Source: Rhizopus sp. PT2906 (Eukaryota > Mucoromycota > Mucoromycetes > Mucorales > Rhizopodaceae). From it: 64,000 bases of DNA. Position 1 is the first letter of the stretch. Each line of letters opens with the position of its first letter. A program made the translations under genes and the position numbers. Under the pieces are notes generated by a model. The model did not search any database. It was not told the DNA's origin and worked only from the letters and a program-made list of their open reading frames with translations. Location: NCBI GenBank assembly GCA_025529335.1, contig JAMYHX010000064.1:1-64000 (forward strand). The letters run 5' to 3'. This document shows positions 34,540 through 46,422 of the stretch, piece after piece.

Positions 34540-34860
34540 TACATGCACCAGAAAATAGGCCAGTGCTACGGATACTTCTTTGTAGCAATACCAATGTTGT
34601 CACTATACAACTTCACACTACCAAAGTCTCTGCCTAACCAAAGGCTGTCCAGTTCACTCTCTCTGACATAAGATGTGAATTACACGTGTTCATGCATCTT
34701 TGTTGATCAACTGACAACATAAAACTAAAATAAATAACATTTCTTTTTATTTCTTCTTCTTTCTGAAAAGAAACGAACCAAAGTGGTGAAAAGCTTTGTT
34801 GGTGGGCATCATAGGTAATAGGTAGATGTAGCGCCTCTGGAACAAGCCTAATCTCTTTGT
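34540..34860 (+). repeat. MITE-like inverted-repeat element, most complete copy
   Basis: The left end begins CATGCACCAGAAAATAGGCC. The right end, read in reverse, has a diverged match ATTAGGCTTGTTCCAGAGGCGCTAC. The left half equals the copy at 1841-2045 and the right half equals the inverted copy at 17343-17580, so together they define an element of about 320 bp. No transposase lies inside. Apparent minus-strand frames, such as one containing LPITYDAHQQSFSP, are also seen at 17343, so coding origin is possible. Confidence 0.6.
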
Positions 34861-35014
34861 ACAAAAGCAGAGCGAAAACCATTACATTATAACTCTCTTG
34901 GGACCAATTTTTAAAGAACTATTCAAAAGTCGTTCCAATCAGTTCAACCTACAATGGCAAGACATACACAATTATCAAGTTTTGCTTGATCATCTTTAAT
35001 ACCTAAACTAAATA

Positions 35015-35741
35015 ATGAATTTTGATGTAAGTGGTGACGAGGCTCTTCAAGCCGAAAAAGAGGATAAGCAGGCCTTGCAAAAGGATGACGAAAGGAAGAC
35101 AATAGGCAAGATTCCAGATGCAATTATGAGCCTGGAAAAGTACGGAGTTCCATTTGCTCTGGTTGAGGTGAGTGGCCCACACAACCAATCCAACCACCAC
35201 CATTTTGTCAGTGATAAGGTAAAGCTGGCAAAACAGTTAAAGGCATCGTTGAAGAAAATTAGAAGAATGATCGAGCATGGTGATGAAGGCTTATATGAGT
35301 ACATCAAACTTTTTTGGTATTCAAGTACACCGTGAGTGTTATATTTCTAGGCTTGATCTGTAATATCTTGGCTAACTACTTTAATAGTAAACAAGATGTA
35401 CTTCTACAACCTGTCCCAGCCAAGTCGAGGCATTTATGTCTTCGAAGAAGTCCTTTCTTCCGACCTTGCTCGCCCTTCTGGATTTATATCAAGCTTTGGA
35501 CCAGGACTCGTAAAGAATCTATGGAAAGTGAAGGTTTGTACTGAGGCACACAATTTTATTATTTTTGTTGTCCAGCATTTATATGAACCCATTTTGTTAA
35601 TAATAGGATCTCGTCGATGCTGGCGCGCAATCAGTTGAAGACTATTTCAACAGCGACTCTGGTGGGGATTCTTCTGGTGAATCTGATGATTCTCGCGACA
35701 CAATGCATGCTTCACCAAAAAGGCAAAAGACGAGAAAATGA
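35015..35741 (+). pseudogene. Nuclease-like lineage-specific protein, probably frameshifted
   Basis: Exons 35015-35331, 35388-35533, 35607-35741. The first exon encodes an acidic start, then GVPFALVEVSGPHNQ, then VSDKVKLAKQLKASLKKIRR. The frame must change inside the T-run at about 35310-35315 to reach KLFGIQV, which is followed by MYFYNLSQPSRGIYVFEEV and an acidic, basic-ended tail (SPKRQKTRK). With one T fewer the exons join in phase. The layout parallels the fragment at 739-1090 (FGFQV, GTYTMTEI), suggesting one family. The VEVSG motif lacks the lysine of E-x-K nucleases. Either a recent pseudogene or a sequencing error. Confidence 0.5.
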
Positions 35742-36889
35742 GCTCTTTCATCCAATCTAATATGTAATAAAGAGAAATCGCGCTTTTAGTACTTTATATC
35801 TATAATTTACTTTTTGGTGGCTGATTGTGCTTTATTCTATAATTTTATAACAAAACAGGAGGTAAAGACGAAATTCGAACTGATCTTGTAAAGAATAATA
35901 CTTTAATGCCGATAGTACGAAGTAATTCTTTGAGGCAGTGATTTATATATAAAAGTACTTTTCTTTAGAAATCAAAGGCTGAAAACCCCCTCCTGTAAGG
36001 AAATTCGGATCAATATGGCGAAAAAGACCCGTACCACCTCACAAAAATTTATTTCCAGAGAGTCTGAATGCTCTAAAAGCTCTTTGATTGGTTGAATAAA
36101 GTCTTGAATTTTAAACGCAAACCACTGTACAGCAACACTTTCCTTTGAAGGTATCGGCTTTGGTGGGAATATATGCAGCAAAATGTACACAAAGGGAAAC
36201 AAGTTGTAATACTCTATTGTTGATGCCTTGAATAAAAGCCCAGAGTAGTCAATAAATCCGTCATTTATTAATCAATGTTTAAGATGTCATTTTTGTATGA
36301 AATATTTAGAACGTTTATCTTTCCTATCTCTTTTCCCAAGGCTTTGAATATTCTAGAAATTAGAGTGTCTTTTTCCTATTTTAATCAAGGGGAGACATTA
36401 TCTTTACTTTTGATAGGCTTAGACTTGATTATTCTTGAATGATTGAAGGCACATAATCTGGAATTGTTGTTTGTTTTCCTTGTAATAAGATGCATCTGCT
36501 ATAGATAGTTGGGGTTATTTTTATTCCCCTTTAGCTTGTGTGCTTTATTTTCCCAGGTTAATTTAGTAAAAGTGAAACTAATCTTAAACAGGGCTATTCA
36601 CTTGCTCAATTCTCTCATGTAAAGAATAAAGAAGTAGCTAAGTCTACGACTATTAGGCTTATCAAACATCTTTATCATCTTGTAATTCAATGGATCCTTA
36701 GTTTGACATCATTTGGCTTCCCCCCCTTTTTTTTTTTTTACTTGTAGCCAGATAAAATTTGCATAAAAAAAATATAAACTGTCAATTTCAACACATGATT
36801 ACGTCCATCATGCGACTTTAATATTTTTGTAAGATATAAAAAAGGCACTCTTTCTTTCTTTCTTTTTTTTTCCTTTATAAAACATACAA
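35742..36889. other. Gene-poor stretch, about 1.1 kb
   Basis: A minus frame at 35972-36202 has plausible residues (SVAVQWFAFKIQDFIQPIKE) but no start context, partner exon or known motif. I could not support a gene. Near 36722-36739 a C-run and T-run precede the next promoter. Confidence 0.35.
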
Positions 36890-37202
36890 ATGTCAAGAAG
36901 CAAAGATTCCTATTATCATCGTCATGAACGACATGTTGCCAGGTAAAGAAAGATAGTTTGACTGTATATATTCAAATGACTCATGTTTATATAGAAATGG
37001 TCTTACAGAAGCACGTTATGGATTAAAGAAAATGGGCGCTGGCGCTGCTAATTGGGGAGTACTGGGTGATGAAATACCTGATGTTCAAGAGATTGCTCGC
37101 TCTGATTTAGATTTACCAATGAACAACAGAACAAGCACTAAACTTCATCTCGTTGACTCTGACACTTTTAATAATATGCGTCTTGAACAAACATCATCTT
37201 AA
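36890..37202 (+). CDS. Small conserved-looking protein with GAGAANWG motif
   Basis: Exons 36890-36942 and 36995-37202, 86 residues. It begins MSRSKDSYYHRHERHVAR, basic and hydrophilic. It then has GLKKMGAGAANWGVLGDEIP and an acidic tail. A G-x-G-x-x-N-W-G core followed by an acidic residue occurs in several small fungal proteins that I recall only as hypothetical. No signal peptide or membrane segment. The stop is 39 bp from the stop of the convergent Vma22 gene. Confidence 0.65.
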
Positions 37203-37241
37203 TTTCCATATTGTAGCATTTTTTTTTTTTAATAAACTTTA

Positions 37242-37911
37242 TTATTTCTCTTTCTTTTCCATCAATTCCTTATACTTTATTTCCAATTCTCTCAATTCTT
37301 TTATTCTATTCACTTGATCAATCAACCTCTCTGTTGCTAAAATATTCTGTTATTAACGTATCTCTGTTGATATATATTTTAGTACCTAAACTAAAGTGCT
37401 TTTGACTTGTTCGTAGTGAAGGAGACACTAACAATCCAAACCAATAAAGAGGATCATGGTTCTTCTTTTTCGTATCATTGCTTTCATCTTTGCTATCGTC
37501 TTTTGATTGAATCTGTTCCTTTTGATGTCTATTTCTTAATCCCTCTACTTGTTCTTCCTTTTCTTTGTTGTCATTCATCACACAGACAAGATCATTTTCT
37601 ATTTCTCTATTGAACTATCAGACCAGCATATTCATTTATGCTCTGTTACTTACACTTTTAGACTTGCTTTCATACGACTGTCATATGAATAACGCGAAAT
37701 AGTTCTTGTTCCCATTGTATACTTTGCATGAGCCAAGTCTAAAAACCCCTTTTCATCATTGTCAACTCATTCTGCATCAGGGGGCCAAATTTACCTGTTG
37801 AAAGTGAGTTGCTGTTTCATTGCACATTTGCATGTACTCCTCAAGCTTGGATAGATATGTTGAAGTTATAGCATCGAGCTCTTGACAGGTCATCTCATAA
37901 TTGTCCGACAT
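37242..37911 (-). CDS. VMA22: V-ATPase assembly factor Vma22/CCDC115
   Basis: Four exons: 37911-37795, 37748-37654, 37606-37386, 37336-37242, about 175 residues. The N-terminal helix (MTCQELDAITSTYLSKLEEY) and GFLDLAHAKYTMG precede a charged linker. The C-terminal signature DPLYWFGLLVSPSLRTSQKHF is diagnostic for CCDC115/Vma22. A final coiled coil follows (LIDQVNRIKELRELEIKYKE). Known role: with Vma12 and Vma21 at the ER, it assembles the V0 sector of the proton pump. Length matches family members. Confidence 0.85.
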
Positions 37912-38206
37912 TACAAGCAAATAAAAAACAAAAACAAAAACAAAAAAAAAGAAAGAGAAAGAAAGAGAGAAAGAAAGAGAGAAATAGAACCTTGTGAGAA
38001 TGAACTCATAATGTGATTCTTTATCTTTCTACTTCTTTTTTCACAATACTTACAGATAGTCGATATATCCATTCATATGCAGGCTTAACTAGGCGTCACA
38101 TTATTGTTCCTCTTTTGCTATATTTTGATTTGTAGATTATTTCCTTAATGCAACTATTTCAATCCGTGCCCCCACACAATTGGTATTTTTCTTCTTTATT
38201 TCAATC

Positions 38207-38428
38207 ATGGCAATTCGGCGTCGACCTCGTATTATCCAAACACATACGCCTGGTATTACAGAAACTCAACGACTAGGTGTTATCACTCTTTATCATAAGG
38301 GAATGGGACCCAAGGCTATCTGTCGCTTTCAAAATATTTCATATCGAGCTGCACGATATACAATAAAGAAATGGCAAGAAGAGAACGATTTTATGACAGA
38401 AGCATCAGAAATAATAGACATTCCTTGA
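38207..38428 (+). pseudogene. Lone helix-turn-helix domain of a Tc1-like transposase
   Basis: A 74-codon frame starts MAIRRRPRIIQ and contains TETQRLGVITLYHKGMGPKA, then ISYRAARYTIKKWQEENDF. This is the N-terminal HTH layout of IS630/Tc1-type transposases. The frame ends soon after, with no catalytic domain downstream. It may be a transposase relic or a captured DNA-binding domain. An (AAT)n run begins about 50 bp later. Confidence 0.5.
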
Positions 38429-38723
38429 GCAAGTATCAAAAGGAGAATAAGCAAACAGGTGAATGTTTGGATCCATCCATAATAATAATAATAATAATAA
38501 TAGTAATTGACAACATAATAAAAATCTCCTTCATTTCTCATGGCTCTTCTTTTTCATTATATCACCCATCAGTAAACAGAATGATTATAGAAATAAGCTT
38601 GCTTACATTAGAAGATCAAGCATTACGGCCACAAAAGATAGAAAGTAGAGCTTGCATACAGAATGCTTGATTATCCAAAAAAGGAAAATGACATCATTCT
38701 TGTTTACACTTTATTCAGTATCC

Positions 38724-38760
<37 letters not shown>

Positions 38761-38774
38761 CTCTTTACTTTTCT
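38429..38774. other. Intergenic with 33-nt poly-T tract
   Basis: Holds an (AAT)n run at about 38480-38504 and an uninterrupted T-run at 38728-38760 that ends 14 bp before the next ATG. A long T-run just upstream of a start may act as a nucleosome-excluding promoter element. Confidence 0.6.
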
Positions 38775-41700
38775 ATGGACTCCACAAAGAGAAGACCACA
38801 GAATGCAGTAAAAGAACCGATGATAGGGTCACCATTGTCTGATCCTGGCATACCTTCATTCTCCACTTCACCACAATCAATGTTTATAGAACGAACACAA
38901 TCACTTGATGCTCTTCAAGATTTTGATTTTGTTCAAGGATCGCCTTCTGCTCAAAGTGAGATCGATGTCATCTTGGACGATGGCACGACTCAAAAACGAA
39001 CCGTGTCTTTATCAACAATACCCGACATAGATGAAAGGTAAGTTTATTATTTTTTATTGCAGTCCCAACTTATATATTATTGAAGTCCAGATGATCGTAC
39101 TCCTTTATTATCATCCCATAAGGCCAAGTACCAAGCGACAAACAGTCCTTTGATATCTTCTTCGTCTTCCGATAGCGACTCTGACGAACCTTTTTTCCCT
39201 GTCCAACGTAAAAAGCCACACCGCAAACATCATGCTATCATAGATGACGACGATAACAGCACGAGGTTCGCCATGTTCTGGGGCACACTATGGACTCGAC
39301 TACAACTGACTCCAAGTCAACGATTAGTATTAAAGTGTAGTTTTGCCTACCTGTTAGGCTCTCTGTTTACTTTCATACCTGCCTTGAATCGATTGATCGG
39401 TAACAACCATACGTCAAGTCATCTGGTAGCCACAGCCACCGTCTTTTTTAATCCAGCCAAGACACTCGGCGGCATGCTCGAGGCCGCTGCCTATGGGTGG
39501 GGCTACGTTCTCTTTGCTGTCACACTCTGCTTAGGCTCCATGTTCACCACCGACTACTTTATCGACCGCAACCATGAGACGATCGCTCACTGTATCTCCC
39601 TTTTCGTTTGGCTCGCAGGAGCCACGTTTACGGTCTCGTTTTTAAAAGCGCATTGGAATAAACCACCAGTAGCGACGGCATCCTCACTCTGTTTTATCAT
39701 CATTTTTATCATCGTCGTGCGTGAAGGCTCAGTCAATCGAGGCGATTTTGATACAACCCGTATCGAACAGATCACGTCCGCTGTGGCCACGGGCACTCTC
39801 ATCACTGTGGCCTGCTGTATCCTGTTTTGGCCCTCGTCTGCGGCAAGTAAGCTCAAGAAGGATCTAGACGCCTCACTCGCTTCCTACCGTGTTTTACTCA
39901 AGCTGTTAACCAAGACGTTCTTGCTCGACGATGATTTACCCGAATTTAAGGCGAATCGTACCCTCCAGGCCGCCATCCAGTCACATCAGGCCAGTTTTAC
40001 CGCTCTCCAAAAATCGCTCAAGGAAGCCAAACTCGAGTCGTTTTGGAACAGTGAAGTGCGCGGCAAGACTCAAGAGTACGATCAGATTGTCAAGAGCATG
40101 CAACGGCTCGCTCAGCACATGGGCGGTCTTCGAAGCAGCTGTGGTATCCAGTTTGAGATGATGGGTAGCGAGGCTACTCAGCAGTATAAGGAGATGACGC
40201 GAAACAAGAAACAGAAATCGCTCTTTGGCGGATCAAGAACTCAGAGCAGCTTGATGACAAGTGATGTCAATTGGAACGTACGAGCTGGGTATAGACGACG
40301 AAAGCTTCAGGATGAGATGCGCAAACAACGGTCACTTGTGTTTGATTCAGACGTCGTCTTGAATACTCCTTCCACCTCAAAAGTAGAAGAAAAGAGCACG
40401 GCCCTATTTGATTTTATCCAGACTATCCGACCCCCACTCAAATCTCTTGCTTATACTTGCAAACAGACCCTTTACCACTTACAGAGCAGCTTCACGTCTG
40501 GAGCTAAAAACCCTACTCCTTCCATGTCCCTACTCAAGACGAACCTTCAAAAGGCCATCTCGCTTTTTGAAACATCACAAAAACATGCCATCCAAAAGCT
40601 ATATCAGAAACGACTGGACTACTTGCGAAAACACAGACAGGGCACAGACAAAGAAGTTGAGACAGAGGCTGTAGGCAGCATCTTGGGCGAAGAAGTCTTT
40701 TTGGTGTATTTCTTTGTGTTCAATATGACCGAATTCGCAAAAGAACTTATCACGCTCGTTGAGAATATGCAGAAACTACACGAGACGAAGCGGGTCGGGT
40801 TCTTCACTTGGCTGTTCTCGTGGAGAAAAAAGACATCGAATACACCTTCTGTTAGAACAACACCTTTTATTCCAAATGAACGCAACACGTTTGATACATT
40901 GCATACGCCTAAACCAAAGACAAAATGGCGCAAATTTTTCATTCAGCTCTGGATGACATTTTCGTTATTCAAATTGCAGAAAGTGAGGTATGCAACAAAG
41001 GCAACCATCGCTGCCGTTTTGTTGGCCTTACCTGCGTTTTTAGAACCAACAAAGGAATGGTTTAGAGAGTATCGTATGGAATGGGCTTTGATTACAGTAA
41101 GTCTTGTTTATTACTGAAAAAAAAAAAGATATACTTAGCGTGTTTTTGCGCGTAGTTGATGGTCGTGATGACGCCTACTGTAGGAGGAACTAACTTGGTA
41201 GCCGTATACCGCATCTTCTCGACCATTCTCGGCTGTTACTCCGCCATGATCTTTTACATGCTCTTTCCGGCCAACATGTATGTCTTGCCGATCATCACCT
41301 GGTTGTTTTCAATTCCCAACTTTTGGATGATTCTCAACAATAAACACGGCAAATTTGGTCAGTTCACTTTGCTCGCTTACAATCTAGTCATGCTCAACAA
41401 GTACAACGATCGAGACACAAACGAGGTCGAGGTATGGCGATTGGCAATGCAGCGATGTTTTGCCATCCTGGTCGGTGTCGTCTTTGGTTTGATCGCCACG
41501 GCCTATGTCTGGCCATACGAGGCACGTGTTGAACTTCGAAAGGGTCTCTCTGACCTCTTACTGCGTTTGGCCTGGCTGTACCAAAAACTGATCTCGCTCT
41601 ACGCGGATGTACCCATCAAACAGAAGCAGCCCTTGGATCCACGCGCATCTGAAACCCAGATCTTGACGCATGAAGCCCAGGAAAAGTTGGCGACACAGTC

Positions 41701-42312
41701 GTTTATGGACCTTGAACTCAGCTTGCAGCGATCACTCATCGAGCTGAACGATTTACTTTCACAGACACCAAACGAGCCTCGTCTGAAGGGGCCGTTCCCT
41801 ATCAATACATATCGTACCATGCTGTTGTCTTGTCAAAACATTGTCGATCGGTTCCTGTCGATGCGCACCGTCATGCTCAAGGATGCATGGCATAACCATG
41901 TACAGCATGACTTTATGGCACCCGTTGCTCATGAACGTCGTGAAATGATTGGTAACGTTCTCTTATACTTTTATCTGCTCGCTTCTGCCCTACGTCTAAA
42001 GACACCCATGCCCCCTTATTTCCCCCCAGCTAGAAAGGCTTGGCAGCAGCTCCTGTCTCATCTTAAAAGTGCGCCTATTGCCCAATCCAAGCAGTTATTA
42101 GAACAGGATAACGTTTATGTGTTTTATTATGCATATGTTACTCTCATGGAAGATGTAATTCGTGAATTAGACAAGGTAATACTTACAAACCATACATCTG
42201 TCATGTACTTATTTTACTATTATAGCTGGGTGATAACATGACCAAACTGTTTGGATCGCTTGTGCCAATCGATCAATGGGAGTTACTGTTTGATGAAGAG
42301 CATAATATTTAA
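38775..42312 (+). CDS. Bre4-like multi-pass membrane protein (ArAE/FUSC, DUF2421)
   Basis: Exons 38775-39037, 39086-41096, 41156-42175, 42226-42312, about 1126 residues. A disordered N-terminus of about 160 residues precedes a first set of membrane segments (SFAYLLGSLFTFIPALN, GYVLFAVTLCLGSMF, LFVWLAGATFTVSFL, FIIIFIIVVREG, VATGTLITVACCILFWP). A long cytosolic helical region follows. A second membrane set begins IAAVLLALPAFL, then LMVVMTPTVGGTNL and FAILVGVVFGLIATAYVWP. This two-block plan with a DUF2421 C-terminus is typical of fungal brefeldin-sensitivity (Bre4) relatives, thought to be exporters. The transported compound is unknown. GC content of the coding part is higher than in its neighbours. 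Confidence 0.82.
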
Positions 42313-42438
42313 GATTCCCACTGTCCTAATTATATATATACCACTTGTAATAAAAACCGGTCAAGATAGAAATAAGGAAGCTATTTTTATTTTTTACTTT
42401 CCTTGGCAGGAAGAAAGAAAGAAGAAAAAAAAACTTAC

Positions 42439-43892
42439 TTACACCTTGTATTCGGAAGGATCAATGGATTCGTGTTTAAACTTCTTTTTACCCGTACCAT
42501 AATCACCAACGATATCACCATGACCAATGAGTTTATACTTGTAAATGACTAAACCTTCAAGGCCGACAGGACCACGAGCATGTGTCTTGTTTGTGCTTAC
42601 ACCGACCTCAGCACCAAATCCATAACGGAACCCATCCGCAAATCGTGTACTTGCGTTCCAATAACAGCCAGCAGCATCGACCCGGGTCATGAAATAATCG
42701 GCTGTCTGCCTGTTTTCAGTAATGATCGCATCCGTATGCTTTGACCCATGATCGTTGATGTGCATCACAGCTGCTTCGACATCGGGTACAGACTTTACGG
42801 CCATAATCAAGTCCAAGAACTCTGTGTCAAAATCTTGATCGATTGCCTCTTCAATCTTGTTTTTGGTGGTGATGGCATCGCTGTTCACCAAGACGTCTCG
42901 GACGTGACTGGTGCACTTTAAGGTGACACCAGCCTGGAGTAAAGCGTCGGCGATCTTGATGAAGCGATCAGTGCCTAATAATGACTCATGAACAAGCAGG
43001 GTCTCTGCAGAGTTACAGGCAGCTGTATAGTTTGTTTTGGAATCTACGACGAGTTTAACTGCTTTATCGATATCAGCATCCTTGTCCACATAGACTGAAC
43101 AGATACCATCTGCATGTCCAAGAACAGGAATTCTAAAAATATACACACATGAGAGAACCATTGAAGAAGTGAGAAAATTTTTACCTTGTATTGTTCTGGA
43201 TGTATTTGACCAAACTGTTACTGCCTCTGGGTACTACCAGATCAATATAACGATCAAGGTCGAGAAGTGCACTGATATCTTCACGTGTCTCAACGATTTG
43301 AACTGCTTCCTTAGGGATCGTGTCTAAACTGGCCAACGCATCCTGAATCACACGAGCCAGAGCAGCATTTGTCTGTGTTGCCTCTTTACCTCCCTTCAAG
43401 ATCACAGCGTTGCCTGACTTCAAGGCCAAGCAGGAAATATTGACAACAACTTCTGGACGAGCTTCAAAAATAGTCAACAACACACCAACAGGTACGCTCA
43501 CCCTGTAGAGTTCAAGGCCGTCGTCCAGTTTGGTGGCCAAGGTGATCTTTTTCGTGGGATCTGGAAGGAATGTTATGTCGCTCACACCAGACAAGATGGT
43601 GTCAAACTTGTCTCCTTGACAAATATCCAAGCGTTTGTATAATGAGCTTGATAGCTTTCCTGCTTCTACGAGTTCTTTGGCAGTCTATTTTTATATGTTG
43701 AGTAATATATAATATAAAAATAAAGTACTTGCATACCTGTTTATCCCGTTCATTCGCTTCGAATATTTCCTGTCTTCGTTCACTCAAAACTTGTTTTATA
43801 CGTAACAGTGCTTGGTTCTTTTGTTCATTCGTTACTGATTGTAAGCTTACAGAGGCCAGTCTGGCAGAACGAGCAATCTCTAAAACAGACAT
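42439..43892 (-). CDS. PRO2: Gamma-glutamyl phosphate reductase
   Basis: Exons 43892-43737, 43684-43185, 43132-42439, 449 residues. It carries the aldehyde-dehydrogenase fold of ProA enzymes: FEARPEVVVNISCLALKSGN, ILKGGKEATQTN, VPRGSNSLVKYIQ, and the catalytic cysteine in TNYTAACNSAETLLVH. The C-terminal part has ASTRFADGFRYGFGAEVG and THARGPVGLEGL, also diagnostic. It reduces glutamyl-5-phosphate with NADPH in the second step of proline synthesis. There is no fused kinase domain, unlike plant and animal P5CS. It is divergent from the multicopper oxidase, 264 bp away. Confidence 0.95.
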
Positions 43893-44156
43893 GTTTAAAA
43901 AGAAACAAAAATCTAATCACTTCATTTCCTCCTGTCACTATTGTCGGTGATTCAATCCATGTATGCCTTGTATGTAGGTACTGATATCATTGTGCAATTC
44001 AATCTGGACAAGTAGATCAGACGATATATGGTTCTACTCCTTTAAGCAACAAGTTTATTTATAGAATTGTATATCTTTATTTGATGGCTCTGTTTTCTAC
44101 TTGTATAAATAAGTCTCAATTGGTCCGATTGTTACCTTTTTCTATTATCTTTGTCA

Positions 44157-45884
44157 ATGTTTATTTTATTGGGGCTCTGTTTAATGGTCATCTTGATGGC
44201 CGTTGTACCTGCTGAGGCCAAGAAAAGGACATTTGAACTTAATATCCAGCCTACGCTTCTCAACCCAGATTGCTTCACTCAGTCCTATGCCGTATTGACG
44301 GTCAATGGTCAATATCCAGCACCTACAGTCCGTGTAGTAGTAGGTGACACGGTTGAATTCATTGTCAAGAACAGCGGCAAGAACAACGTGTCGACAAGTG
44401 TCCATATTCATGGTATCCTTCAATTTGGCACGAATCAGGCTGATGGTGTTGCCGGAATCACGCAGGTGCCTGTGGCACCTGGCCGCGAGTACCGTCAAGA
44501 ATTTCAGATCATCAATCAGATAGGCACATTCTACTACCATGCACATGTGGGTGTTCAAGACGATTCAATACAAGGTCCCTTCATTGTGTACGAGCGCGAA
44601 GAGTCCTTGATCAAGGCAGAACAAGAGATGTTGTCAGAAGGCCTTATTCAAGAGGGACCCTTTGAATATCATGAAGAACGTATCCTCCAGTGGTCCGAAT
44701 GGTGGCATCAATCAATGTATGATCGTCAAGCTTACTACACGGGTCCAAACTTTGGTGACGATACTGGCCCTGACAGTATCCTGTTGAATGGCAAGTCTGT
44801 CTATGAGAACTGTACGATGGAAAACTGCCCAGGGTTCACTGTGATTGATGTAAAGCCAAATTCGATCTACAGGCTCCGAAACATTGGCGGACTGACCTTT
44901 CGAGTGCTCGGTGTCTTCATTCAGCATCACAACATGACCTTGATCGAACTTGACGGGGAGTGCGTACAGCCTCAGTTGATTGACCATTTAGAACTGACGC
45001 CCGGTCAACGTAGCTCAGTTTTGATCCAAACCGGTAACTATCCGGACGGTACTTTGTTTCCGATCGCTTCATTCTATAAATGGAGTTTTAATTATCGCAA
45101 GACGTACTCACCCAATGGATTTGGGTATATCCGCTATGTCAGTGACAAGACCAAGAGCGCATCGACCATTCGCGTTACTGACCCACCCAAGAACCTCCCG
45201 TCCACCACTCCACCTAAAGACCACGGATGGATCCTACGTGACCTCAAGGCGATCAATCCTAGCAATTCCATGATTCTTACTGAAAGTCCCTCTCGCACAA
45301 TCAAATTGAGCATGGCTCAAGTCAAAATGCCCGATAATACCACACAATTTCAAAACAATGGACGTGTGCATAAGTCCTGGGGAAATGATACGGCGTCACT
45401 CTTGGACATCATCAAGGCTGATCCTGATCCGGGCCCACTTGATCCTATCGACGGTTTCTCAGTCAAGCATCAGACGTACCCCATCAAACTCGGTGAAGTT
45501 GTCGATATCGTCTTTCAAAACATGAAGAACGAAGCTGGTCTCTGCGTCACCCATCCATGGCACACGCATGGATACTCACATTACTTGATTGCAGAAGGAC
45601 CTGGAGACTATGACCATGACGAACATAAGAATGTATTTACGTATCAACAACCTTTGCTCAGAGATGTGTCTATGCAGTATCTTTGGCCAGATATACCTAG
45701 TGAACGTCCTTGTGGTTGGATCAAGATTCGACTTTATGCGGTAAGCTTAGTAAAGATCAAGATTTTGTGTTCTCTGGTTAATATTTTTTATGTATAGAAT
45801 AATCCTGGAGTTTGGGCAGCCCATTGTCATATAACAGCTCATATGCTGCAAGGCAAGATGGTCGTTCTTGAAGTTGTTCCATAA
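44157..45884 (+). CDS. Secreted multicopper oxidase (laccase/ascorbate-oxidase type)
   Basis: Exons 44157-45740 and 45798-45884, 556 residues. The first 22 residues (MFILLGLCLMVILMAVVPAE) form a signal peptide. The four copper-ligand blocks are present: HIHG, FYYHAHVG, HPWHTHGYSH and AAHCHITAHMLQGKM. They supply the type-1 Cys and His ligands and the trinuclear histidines. The type-1 axial position, ten residues after the Cys, is Lys here instead of the usual Leu, Phe or Met. A Met follows directly. Several N-x-S/T sites suggest glycosylation. It likely oxidises phenols, ascorbate or metal ions outside the cell; the substrate is not predictable. The ATG at 44157 was chosen because it opens the signal peptide. 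Confidence 0.9.
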
Positions 45885-46422
45885 AAAAAAAAAAATAAAA
45901 CAGGCTTATAGACGATGTATCAGTACACATAAAAAAAAAATAAACAATATCCTCCTTCTTTGTTAGACTGCATAATGTTTTGTTTTTATAGTTTAATTAG
46001 ATCAATTAGCACAGTTTATGAGAACAAAAAAAACATGCCGTAATTAGATGCATATAAATTTGTCTTTTGCATATACAAATGTAAATAGTCACTTAATATA
46101 GTAATCAATCATCTCCTTCATTATCTCCTTATCTATTAAATGAACTCTCTGGACCACTTTCTTTTCACTTTGAATACGCTTAAGACAGAGAGAGAAATAC
46201 AAAGATAGGAAAGGGATTTACTAATCAAATAAAATGTGACATTTAAAAAAAGATAGGGTAAGAATAGTATTACTATATTCAAATATTTCATTATTTCCTT
46301 ACGGTTCTAGCAAATCTCTCCCTTTTCTTGAACAACAACAATGCCGTCTTTCTTTATGCAGCAAATCTACACACCTCCGTCATAATAAGCCACATGTTAG
46401 TCACACGCGCCATTTAAAAAAG
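45885..46422. other. Intergenic, no supported gene
   Basis: AT-rich with A-runs just after the oxidase stop that could act in 3'-end formation. No coding frame was supported. Confidence 0.4.

Noticed and set aside
35972..36202. 76-codon minus frame with protein-like residues
   Set aside because: No start context, no partner exon and no recognisable family; kept only as a note in the intergenic entry.
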